A stretch of 64,000 nt of DNA from assembly GCA_002812745.2 (NCBI GenBank), contig NCSJ02000030.1:1-64000 (forward strand), given 5' to 3'. Position 1 is the first letter of the stretch; each line of letters starts with the position of its first letter. Under the pieces are notes generated by a model that worked only from the letters and a program-made list of their open reading frames with translations, was not told the DNA's origin and did no database searches. A program made the translations under genes and the position numbers. This DNA comes from Scytalidium lignicola. Its lineage: Eukaryota; Ascomycota; Leotiomycetes. Shown in pieces: positions 1-9,987 of this stretch.

Positions 1-633
1 GAGAATGATCGTCATCTGCTAGTGTTCTCCTCTGTATTTCCACCACGTGCTCAAATATTTCAATTGCTTCTTTGATCTGTCCGTCGTCTAAATATGCACT
101 TGCAAGTGCATGTTCTGACGCTAGTCGAGAATGATCGTCATCTGCTAGTGTTCTTTTCTCTATTTCCATCACNATGCTCAAATATTTCAATTGCNTCTTT
201 GATCTGTCTGTCGTTTAAATATGCACTTGCAAGTGCATGTTCTGACNGCTAGTCGAGAATNATCNTCATCTGCTAGTGTTCTTTTCTCTATTTCCACCAC
301 GTGCTCAAATATTTCAATTGCTTCTTTGATCCGTCTGTCGTTTAAGTATGCACTTGCAAGTGCATGTTCTGACGCTAGTCGAGAATAATCATCATCTGCT
401 AGTGTTCTCTTTCTCTATTTCCACCACGTGCTCAAATATTTCAATTGCTTCTTTGATCCGTCTGTTGTCTAAGTATGCACTTGCAAGTTCATGTTCTGAC
501 GCTAGTCGAGAATGATCGTCATCTGCTAGTGTTCTCCTTCGTATTTCTACCACATGCTCAAATATTTCAATTGCTTCTTTGATTCGTCTGTCGTTTAAGT
601 ATGCTCTTGCGAGTGCATGCTCTGACGCTAGTC
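1..633 (-). repeat. Tandem 126-bp repeats encoding 42-residue TPR units
   Basis: Five near-identical units begin at 1, 127, 255, 381 and 508; the diverged sequence from 634 is the next TPR. Each encodes one TPR of the type ExALA.AYL..RxIKEAIEIFEHVVEI on the minus strand. Unit spacing is 126, except 128 for the second unit (two N insertions) and 127 for the fourth (CTCTTTC where the others read CTTTTC). These indels break the frame. The array continues beyond the left edge. Such internal identity is typical of fungal STAND proteins whose repeats undergo unequal exchange, and is also where assemblies fail. Confidence 0.9.
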
Positions 634-3098
634 GAGAGTCGTTACCTTCAGGAAAACACTCCTTTCTCCATTCACTCACTGCTTCGAAACATCTTATTGC
701 TTCTTTAAATCGTCTATCCAGATCCAAACAGGATCCAACTGTCATAAATAAATCATACCTCTCTTCTGTTCGACACCAACTACTTCTATTTAGTACCTGA
801 AGTCCGTGGGGTATATACCCTGTCCATTTTTCACGCCTCGTCCGATCACTAGAGGGAAATATTTTCTCAATATGACGTATCGCATCTATCGTCGTTTGTT
901 CTGTAAGCTTTTTGTCTTCCAGCCATACCCGCGTCGCCACATGCACAAGACTATGCATATCAAATATCTCCTCATCTCCTCGTTGCGACAAGAAAGCATA
1001 CCCCCGGAGAGTCCCAATCGCATGCTCCATTACTTCCTCCAGCTCCACCTCCGGTAAAATCGACCGCGGGATTGCTTTCGGTTCGATACAGGACACAAAG
1101 CCTAATATAGACGCTGCAACCGGGTCAGATATTTGGATCTGAGTAAACGATACAAGCCATGTCTTCATCACCGCATTTTGCGAATCTTTGTACCGTGTCC
1201 GGTCATGGAACTTTCGGCTTAATAGGCTCACCTTATTCTTCTCTGTTCCCCGCAACAGTTCCAGGTATGTTTGAACGGAAGTTTGGTTCTGGTTAAGATA
1301 TGCCACCGCCTGAGCAATAGCCAGTGGAAGATACGTAAGTTCCCGAAGGAGTTCTACAATTGCTTTATCCTGAAGCAGTTCCTTCCGAATCAACAATTTC
1401 TTCACGAAAGCCATTGCATCTTCTTGGCTCATTTCTGGTAGATCAATAATATCGCCCCCGGCCACTGCTACAGCCACTTCTCTCGATCGCGTCGTAAATA
1501 CCACTCGACCATTCTCGCTCTCAGGAAAATGCTGATATCCCATTACCATCTCTATATCATCCGCGTTGTCTACGATAAGGAGCCACTTTCCAGCTTTCTC
1601 CGAACAGAGGTAACGGTGAACCAGATCTTTGATGTCTTCGTCCTCTTTACTCTCCTCCACGCCAAGCTTCTTAGCCAACTCTTCGTACGCTTTCTTAAAA
1701 CTCGCTTCACTCAGTGCTGTTACCCAGAAGATCGAATATTCTTGTTTGTTCGCCTTGACCCTATACGCAAACTGTAATGCCACCTGGGTCTTTCCAATAC
1801 CGCCCAGTCCAGCAAGTGCCACTGTTTGACTCTGTTCAATGAATAACTTGTTTTCAAGTGCCTCTAGTATAGTGGTTCGTCCGACAAACTGTCGATTCTT
1901 TTGAAATGGCAAATAGTAACATGGATGGCAAATCGGATCTAATGTATTCATTAGCGATAGTAGGAGAGGATAAGAGAGTATATTCTAGCTGTACTTACTA
2001 CTATAAGCTCCGTCTATTCCTACTGCCGGAGCTTCTCTATTTGCTGGCATAACTTGACCTTTCTCACCTTGTTAGATCTGAAATGTACTCTGATCTCATC
2101 AGGTTCTACGCACTTGTCGTCGATCTGGTCTCGCCTTCCCACCTCATCAGGTCTCCAACCAGCCGTTTGAAGCCATTGTCGTTCTCTGTCCTGAACTTAA
2201 CCATATCCCTGTGGTTTGCGTGCACACTGACCGATGTGTAGCCTTCGAGTGTTGCCGACTCCTTGGAAACAACTTTGCCAACCATCTGTAATGGCAGCTC
2301 TTCGAAGAAACATGAGATCTCCAGCCGTCTACCGCTCTCCCGCTGCTCTCTAACCATTGCCCAGAATCTGTCTTGGATCGACTTAAGTAGTTGGTCGTTC
2401 GTCTCTAGGACTTGCAGCAGTGATTTGTTTGTCGACTTCAAGACCCCCAAGCCCCGAGCCGGAATCTTCACCCAGTCCGCTATCCATGATCCCCGATGTG
2501 GTGTACCCATAAATATGATTCCGGTCGTGTGTTTGAAAACATTGCGAAGATGACGTTCGGGGTTATCGCGCGATAGCAGAATAGCTTCCTTGCACACTAG
2601 GCCGCCAAGGCTGTGTGCGACGAAGATGAGCGGACGGTCAGACGCGCCACAGGAGTCTCGGTCGTTGGTTAAATCGATGAGGAGGTTTTTTGCATGGTCC
2701 ATAAGCCCGTTCTTCGACGCGACAGAGGCTCGCACAACATAGGCGTCGTATCCCCATGTGAGCAAGCGGGCACGGGGAAGCTTGGGGGGCAGCAGCCTGG
2801 TCGGCCATGGCACGGACTCTTTTGAGGCGGTCCATGTGCTGTCTTGGTTCCCTGTGAGGCCGTGGACAAAACAAATATCGATCGTAGCATCAGGACAGTT
2901 GTGCCACGTTTTGATACCCTCATAATCTAGAAACTGGGGCGAAGGGTCAGACGTTGTGGGGTTAGATGGGTCTGAATCATATGGAGATTGTAGGGCAGGT
3001 GAGGCTGCATCACTGCTCGTGCGCTGATTACCTACTTGCCGATCCGCACGTAGCGGAGCTTTCGTCCCGACTTTTATGATGTTTTTAAGTCGCTTCAT
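392..3098 (-). CDS. NLR-type protein: alpha/beta hydrolase - NB-ARC - TPR (3' end incomplete)
   Basis: Two open stretches (3098-2106 and 1951-392) join in frame if an intron runs 2113..1939: donor GTGCGT, branch GCTAAT, acceptor ATTAG. Exon 1 (985 nt) ends in phase 1 and exon 2 starts at 1938. Residues about 70-310 are a PGAP1/DUF676-like alpha/beta hydrolase with nucleophile motif AHSLGG (Ser about 163) and MGTPHRGS. Then comes NB-ARC: FVGR entry, P-loop GLGGIGKT, Walker B LLIVDNADD, RNBS-B-like VVFTTRS, LPLAIA, and an MHD-like DMHSLVH. TPRs of 42 residues follow. This is a known fungal STAND/NLR layout, acting in non-self recognition or cell-death signalling; ligand unknown. The frame stops at 392 after a 1-nt insertion inside a near-identical repeat, although TPR coding continues to position 1, so the stop may be a sequence error. 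The halves could instead be two genes; I favour one. Confidence 0.78.
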
Positions 3099-3544
3099 TT
3101 AGGCCGATATTGATGAGTGCAAATAGTCTCTTGTGTAAGTTTGAGTGTCAATCTGCGAGTCCAACGTAAGCGCCTTACAAAACTAGAAGCAGTCGTGCAC
3201 GGACCAAAAGTCACCAGATCTCAATCTGCAGCGGTACTTTTGAGTACAACCAGGCAGGGGTGCACAGTGTCTAGAAATGGACCTCGCTAAAAATAACTAA
3301 CTAAAAAACTAGCGACACCCAATTTGCCTTCTACTGTACGGAAGTACCATGCCGGGTAGGCATGTGCCACCGATTAAAACATCTCAATCGGACAATCTCT
3401 ACACCTTCATCTCACTCATGATTTGAAGCATCATGATACTATCACAAACTTCATGCATTTCTCGGTCGTTTCTCAGCGAAAAGAATATTTCAAAAGGAGT
3501 CTACGATTCAAGCTTCCTTCCTAACCTCATCACTCCTACTCGCT
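3099..3544. promoter_or_regulatory. Divergent intergenic region, NLR / SRPK-like kinase
   Basis: 446 bp separate the NLR start from the first ATG of the kinase gene, so promoters of both genes must lie here. I see no open frame with coding character and no motif I can name. Confidence 0.4.
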
Positions 3545-4785
3545 ATGTCTTCGAAGGGTGTACCGCGACCCGAATCTGGACGGTGTTGAAGACGTCGAAA
3601 AATACATTATTGGCGGTTACCACCCAGTCAACATAGGCGACATACTTGGAGAAAAAGAAAACCAGTACGAAGTGATACACAAACTCGGATCTGGAGGCTT
3701 TTCAACTGTCTGGCTCGCGCACCTAATGAATACAGGTAAGCAGCGCTATTACGCCCTCAAGATCCTTTGTGCCAACGCCACGGATGACATGGAACTTAAC
3801 ATTCTCCAGTATCTCCAAAAATGTGGTGCTACCCATCCGAACATATCCTCTCTTCATGATGTCTTCCAGATTAATGGGCCGAATGGTTCACACTGCTGCC
3901 TGGTTCTTCCTGTTCTGGGGCCAAGCATTAAAAATATGAACGAAAGGCAGCTTTCGAAATCCCTACGCCATAAGACATCTCAACAGATTGCCAGCGGATT
4001 GGCGTATTTACACTCTTTAGATATATGTCATGGTGGTACGTCCTTATCACTCTTTATTTGCAAGCTTGTTGCTAAAACGCCTACTTTTAGATCTTACCCA
4101 CTCTAACGTCCTATTTGAGCTTGAGGATATTCAGTCTCTGTCGAAAAATCAAATATATGAGCATCTAGGCCACATTACGACAGCTTCACTAAAGTTGTTA
4201 GATGGCTCATATTCACCACATGCTCCCAAAAGAGTCGTCCAGGCGGTCGACTTTTCAAGTATATGCCTAAACTCACTTGGAGACATTCGCATCACTGACT
4301 TTGGTCAATCCTTCTTTGCTAAAACTCCGCCAGACGGTTTAGGAACGCCCCCGTCATTCTTGGCGCCGGAGATGTGTTTTGGTTTTCCTCCTTCGGAGAA
4401 GAGTGACATCTGGGCTCTTGCATGCCTAATCTTCGAGATCGAGAACTCTGTGAAGCTCTTTCCCATGGTGTTCAATAATGTGTTTATCATGATTGGGACG
4501 ATAGTTGATGTACTAGGCCCCCTCCTAAAGAGATGGGAGCATTTGTGGGTTTACCGTGATCAGACAGAATACGAGCCCGTCTTGTGGTGGTATGACGAAT
4601 CCCATCAACCTCGCCGCTCACTCGCGTCTCTTGTCAGCGAGCATAACCCACAACTTTCATCAAGCCAGAAGGAAATGTTTCTCAAATTTCTCCGGGGAAT
4701 GCTAACTTATGAACCTACCCAACGTTTATCGGCGAAGGATATTACAAGACACCCGTGGTTTTCGGAGTTCTCCAGAAGCGAGTAG
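3545..4785 (+). CDS. SRPK-like protein kinase
   Basis: Exon 1 runs to 4035 and exon 2 is 4091..4785; the intron 4036..4090 (GTACGT ... TTTTAG) rebuilds the catalytic motif HGDLTHSN. The N-lobe shows the SRPK signature GGYHPVNIGD, then glycine loop GSGGFSTVW, ALK lysine, HGD in place of HRD, DFGQ, a shifted APE (LAPEMCF) and a C-terminal R...HPWF. SRPKs phosphorylate Ser/Arg-rich splicing proteins, but fungi carry many diverged SRPK-like paralogues of unknown substrate. The start is unclear: the kinase frame has no ATG before 3726, inside the domain. The ATG at 3545 reads MSSKG and would join the kinase frame after a 1-nt shift near 3556-3558. From the GTG at 3558 the spliced product is 390 residues. 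Either a sequence error or a missed upstream exon is possible. Confidence 0.72.
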
Positions 4786-5088
4786 GAGGAACAATTCGAA
4801 TTATATGGAGCTTTGAGAGCCACTCGAAAGCATTATAATACTAGGAAAGAAGCCAAAGAAGCTCATGGTAAACACGGGGTAGCTTCCTCCAACACCATTT
4901 CAGCACTCAACACCGTCTCATTAGCAATATGCTAGTTTGACTGGATCTCGGGCTGGCAAATTACTTGGGATCAGCGAGCTATTCAGACCGGGCTTTTCTT
5001 TTGTCTATTATGAATTTGTGCACTGAGATAGCTATGCAATTTGAAACTTGAGATCAGGATCAAGTTCTCCTCCCAACAACTCCATAAT
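4786..5088. other. Convergent intergenic spacer
   Basis: 303 bp between the 3' ends of the SRPK-like and kinase-ankyrin genes. No gene seen; it should hold both transcript ends, but no clear terminator motif stands out. Confidence 0.4.
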
Positions 5089-8000
5089 CTACCCTCTCAT
5101 ATATTTTAACATCGTAACAGTAGCCTGTTCACCATCCATCTCATCCCCCTCCTTCCAAGGCTTTGTCTCCATTTCCGGTAGCTTTGACAAATTAACTGGA
5201 TAATTCCACTGTCCAGGAACGAACGTTAGTCCCATTGCAGCCCTTATCTTCTCTGGGATCTGATTCTCGATAAAAGCTTTCAACCTCGGCATCTGCGTTG
5301 TCCAATCTTGCACGTCTATCCTCATTGCTTCTGCTTCAACAATCATCTCTATGACAGTAAACTTATCCCGTAAACCCTCAAGATACTCAACCGAGAGATT
5401 ACTGTTTATTGCCGCTTGGGCGGCACCTGTCTCTGATAATCGAGTCACCATAAGTACGGAAAGGACTTTTGGAATTGCAGGTGTGCCAGCCATGTTGTGT
5501 CCCAAACGGGACTTGTGCGCTTCATCGAAGGAGTTAACATCTGCGGGGATGCTACAGTCAGCGTTCCGTTCTAGTAGAGCAGAAATCATGCTGATATTTG
5601 ATGAGACAACGGCCATGCATAGTGCTGTGCCGTAGACTTCGTGGACGTAGTTAATTTGGTCAGGAGTGTGGAAGGTTTTAAGGACGGTGTCAATTATGCG
5701 GGAGGATATTTGGGCTGTAGAGCTTATAGATTGAAGAGGAAGGTCGGCGAGGACTTGGATGATTGAGAAGTTGTGAGTTTTGTCGACGATAAAATCCGGT
5801 GCTACTGCTAGCTTTGTGACTGGGGTGGACCCTGGGATCAACCTCAGATTCTCGAGTTGGCCTGAGAGAGAATATGGATCTACTCTCTCTTCTTTCTGCT
5901 GCTGATGTTTCTGATTTCCCATTAACTGCAGAATGTACTCAATTGATTTTAAGTTACCCTCTGTATGTTTTTGAACCAATTCGCCTAGTACTGTGATCCA
6001 TGGACCATCCATTTCAGCTCGGTATGTCTTGTTGATGTCTGCCCCATTGGCTAGTAGGAGATCTGCAAGTTGCAAATTGTGGTTTAATAAAGCATATGCA
6101 AGGGCTGGACGAGTGCCGTCATTTGGGTCAACGGGAACGCCATTTCTAATAAGATATTCTTCAATATATGCCCCGGGCCGTGTTGTGTCTGGTCGGCTAG
6201 CTAGCACTTGAAGTAATGAGAGTGAAGTGCCATTATCTAGCTCATCTTTCACAAAAATGTCAGCTCCCATATCTACTAGAATCTGAAAAATTGTCGAGTT
6301 GTTTGTAATGATGGCCTCTTTAAGTGGCCGGTGTTCTGAAGAACCATTGGCTGGATGGCCTAATCGAAGAAGGGATTCAACAACATCAGTGTTTCCTAGC
6401 ATAGTTTCGTAACAGAGCGATGCTCCCTTGATGAATGGAGAGGGGGTTTCCTGATAAAGTTGCTTGGCACTATGGTTTCGGAGTATTTCCAGAGTCCTGA
6501 ATAGGGCGGATTTATATTGTGGGCCATGCCTAACGAGACGGCTTTGTAGTGAAGTTGTATCCGCTGGGATTGTCTTCTTTTGATGAGCTATTTGAAGCAT
6601 TGTGCATTCATCGAATAGTGTAAATTTTGTATCGGACTTCGAATCAACGTGCAATAACAACTTCTCCAGGATATCGGGAAGATTGAGTAAAGCAGCTATC
6701 TCTAGAGCTGACGTTCCAGGTTCACTCATATTCCTATTAGGGCGGAGCAATGGATCAGCACCGTGACTAAGAAGAATATCGACGGCTATGATGTTGTTCA
6801 TAATCACAGCTCGACCGAGAGGTGTTACTGGGACTGAGAATAGATGCTCCCAATCAGCCCATATCGCTCTAACATCTGGCCGCATTGTATTCATGCCACC
6901 CTCATCAACAATAGCGCCAGCATCAATGAGCATCTTTGCAACTTCTCTCATCTTCTTTTCCTGAAAAGTGCACAGCCAGTACAACGGTGTCTCTACTCCA
7001 GACCGTGTGATTCGAGGGCTTGCGCCTGCCTCCAGAAGGACACGGACACAATCGAATTGCCTGCTGCGACAAGCGCAAACTAATGGAGTTTCGTATGCGG
7101 TGCTATCCTCCACATTGATGTTGACTTTGTATTTTTGTATCATATGACGCAATGCTTCAGGTCTGCCGTATGAAGCGGCAAGATGTAGAAGGCCGTGTCC
7201 AACATGGTTAACATATATCGATTCAAAGGTCTTCCGCTCTCTACCTGCATCGGGATTTTTACCATCATCTCCATTACCTTCAGATGGTTGATAATCTTTC
7301 AGGCAATACTGATAATCCTCTCCTAACTCATCTTTAATCTGACTGTCCAACACGTTCAAATCATTGAAACTGTAGGGTCTCCGTAGTTTCCGCGGAGCGA
7401 AATATGGCATACCAAGCCCTGACGCTAATGTCCCTAGGTAATACTCTCCATCGTTAAGTACGGAGGTCCATTGTGCTCTAGAAGCTGGATCCTGGGTATG
7501 GCTGATGATGTTTCGACCATCAACCAAGCATGTGCGATGCCCGCGGAAGATACTGAGCTTCATATAGAGCTTGAGGGTCTCCATTGAAGCTGGACACTGC
7601 ACATCAAGAGAATCACTCATCCTCCAAATCCATGCCTGCGCCAAGTAGTTAATACCCCCTGAATCTTCCTCTTCGGCGGCTTTGGCCAGCCAATGACATG
7701 CTTTTGCTGGATCATACGTAACTCCAAACTCTACCAGGTAACATTGAAAGAGATAAAATGCCGCCATCCACCACTTCAATTCAGTAGTACTATTATGAGA
7801 TCTTATACTAGCAGAGCGCTCGAACTCCTTAACTATGCGCTCTTGTTGGGACCAGCTAAGTAATTCTTTCAGTCGCAGAGGATCAAAAAAGAACTTTCTC
7901 TATATTAGTTCAACTTCTATATTATTGGATAACTACTCACATCTCCGGCATCTGGCTGATCGAGTTGAGGTCGATATCCGGGACTTTGTACATGGAGTTA

Positions 8001-9482
8001 GTTAGGTATCAAGCGATGGGGTGAGATACATTACATGTTATTCTGAGCATCATAATCATGGCCTAATCGCCCCAACTGAGCGCCCAAGCTATCTTGTGAG
8101 AGCCCATGAGTACCCTAGCTGTAATTAGTCCACAATTCAGAAAGAACTTGTTGCTAATATACACATACTGGAGCTTGCGACCTCCGACCTGAGTCCTCTC
8201 GTTGATTCTTTAATTGAACCGCTTCGAAGTACTGAGGTATCATCTCAAGGCTATCAAATAATGTTAGGAAGGCTTCAATTTCAAGAACGGAACGGCTATA
8301 TTATGTTGTATTGGACACGTACTTGAACCCCATTAACGCACATTGAGCTTTAGGAAGGCTTCGCAAGGATGGATCGGTCTGAATTGTATTTTGTAAAGCA
8401 TATCTCACTAGTTTGAAACAGGCCTCTGGAAGATTATTCGCCAGATAGTAGGACTCAATACTGAATAAAGCAGAACGCAAAAACTCATCACTTAACTTCA
8501 GTTTAGACACCTGGGTTTCGGCGAATGGCGTTCTCTTTCCGTCGAGCTCAAATATTCCCAAGATATTCTTGCAATCTAAAAGTGTCCGCCATATAAACAA
8601 GCCGAATGAATAGATGTCGGTCTTTTTGATCCCTTCTGCACTAAGCCAGCTACCGCTCTCTGGAGCGCTAAACGGCCAAGTAGTCATGCGCAGAGCATGT
8701 CGCTCACGACTAGTTATATCCATGATAGAACCGCCAAAATCAGAGAGTTTGGCAGTGAGGGGAGGAAGTCCTTGAACTCTAACTTTGCTCCTATATATGA
8801 GGACGTTTGCGTGGGTTAAGTCCCCATGCACAATCCCACAGGCATGAAGAATAGAGAGACCTCGACCTACATCGTAACAAAGTTTTTGCTTTACAGCAAA
8901 CGGTAACGGATCTCCAGATTTCTGCAATGTTTCCATGGAACCAATCTCCGAGAACTCCAAAATCAGTTGAGGGAGGATCGACGAGCCTTCACTGGATGGA
9001 CCCCATCCAAAACCAAGCAAGCGAACAATATTTGGATGATACCGCAAAGGTTGGTGAAGTAGTGCTCTGACTTCCAACAGGACATCTTGCCAGTCATTTT
9101 CTTTGCTGTCGTTCATTGGACGCACCGATTTGATGGCCACATACTTCCCCCATTTCTTCTCTCCATCTGTTCGGGTCTCTGCATCTTTTCTCCTCCATTC
9201 TGCTCGTTGCACACGGAAGGTAGCACCGTGACCAATATACACTTTTGATCCAAAGACTTCGCTATCTGTATCGAAGAAGATCGTCTCGGTCTCATGCCGC
9301 AAACTCTTCTCGAGATGGGCAACATGGCAAATAAAGGAAGCTAATGACCCAGCCGGTGACCATATCTCGCTAGATGGAGGGGTTGCCTCGGCTCCCGAGG
9401 ATTCCGTGTTTGTCGTAGACGGGGTGGGAATAACTACGTTCGAAGAACTATCAAATGCAGAACGATACTGATAATCGCTCAT
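5089..9482 (-). CDS. Protein kinase - ankyrin repeat fusion protein
   Basis: I join five exons: 9482..8323, 8250..8169, 8114..8035, 7983..7941 and 7899..5089, total 4176 nt or 1391 residues. Introns are 72, 54, 51 and 41 bp with donors GTACGT, GTATGT, GTAATG and GTGAGT; the third acceptor (CAAAG) is weak. Residues about 80-375 are a Ser/Thr/Tyr-type kinase: VAIK lysine, HGDLTHAN catalytic loop (HGD, not HRD), LSDFGG, a Ser-Ala-Pro-Glu-Ser APE equivalent, DIYSFG. A linker follows, then a Sel1-like stretch (DPAKACHWLAKAAE, about residue 515), then ankyrin repeats from about 690 to 1100 (LLHLAAS, TPLVCACR, VRVLLEAGA, LADLLLANGAD). The C-terminal 200 residues are unassigned. Ankyrins suggest a scaffolded kinase. 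A predictor without the small exons would split this into two genes. Confidence 0.82.
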
Positions 9483-9987
9483 AATTTCTGTACTTGAGTG
9501 AGGGCGCTGGGTCTGATTAACATTGGAGGTTGTCGACCCTAGCCTTGTTTATGAGGTACTTTAGGTCCTTTTCTATCATTTTACCCTCACGAACCTTCAT
9601 GCCCGCCGAGGCTGGAATCAGCCTCACCAGACTATCGATTCAGCTAACGTAGCTAAGCCTCCTTGTACTACAGTACATAGGTCCCGAGACAAGAGCTCTT
9701 TCAGTATATGGGATGAAGCCCTGAGTCTAGAATCTGCTCGAAAATTTCTCAGAGCCCCCTCTATAAGGAAGGAGCATTTCTTTACTCGGCTGAGATGACA
9801 ACATCGATGAGAAAATGGTACGTGAGTAAATACTTCGACTTCGCGAATTCATATCTTTGTCTTTAGCGTTATTCTAATTAAGACTCAGACTCCACCTATT
9901 AACACCATCTTCAGATAGGCTTACACCAGGCTAATTTTGTGGCCATCTGCTCTTATTTGACAGACTTGCACATATAGGTGAGCCACA
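9483..9987. promoter_or_regulatory. Divergent intergenic region, kinase-ankyrin / HeLo-pseudokinase
   Basis: 505 bp between two divergent starts; both promoters must lie here. A short ATG frame near 9794 followed by GTACGTGAG could be a 5' untranslated or leader exon of the plus-strand gene, but I cannot support it further. Confidence 0.35.

Noticed and set aside
1993..1998. GTAAGT donor at 1998 for the NLR intron
   Set aside because: A strong donor, but every upstream frame meets a stop before reaching it; the GTGCGT donor at 2113 alone keeps phase.
8301..8341. 27-bp intron ending at 8296 for the kinase-ankyrin gene
   Set aside because: It keeps the frame, but 27 bp is too short for splicing; the 72-bp intron ending at 8251 has a proper CCTAAC branch and also fits.
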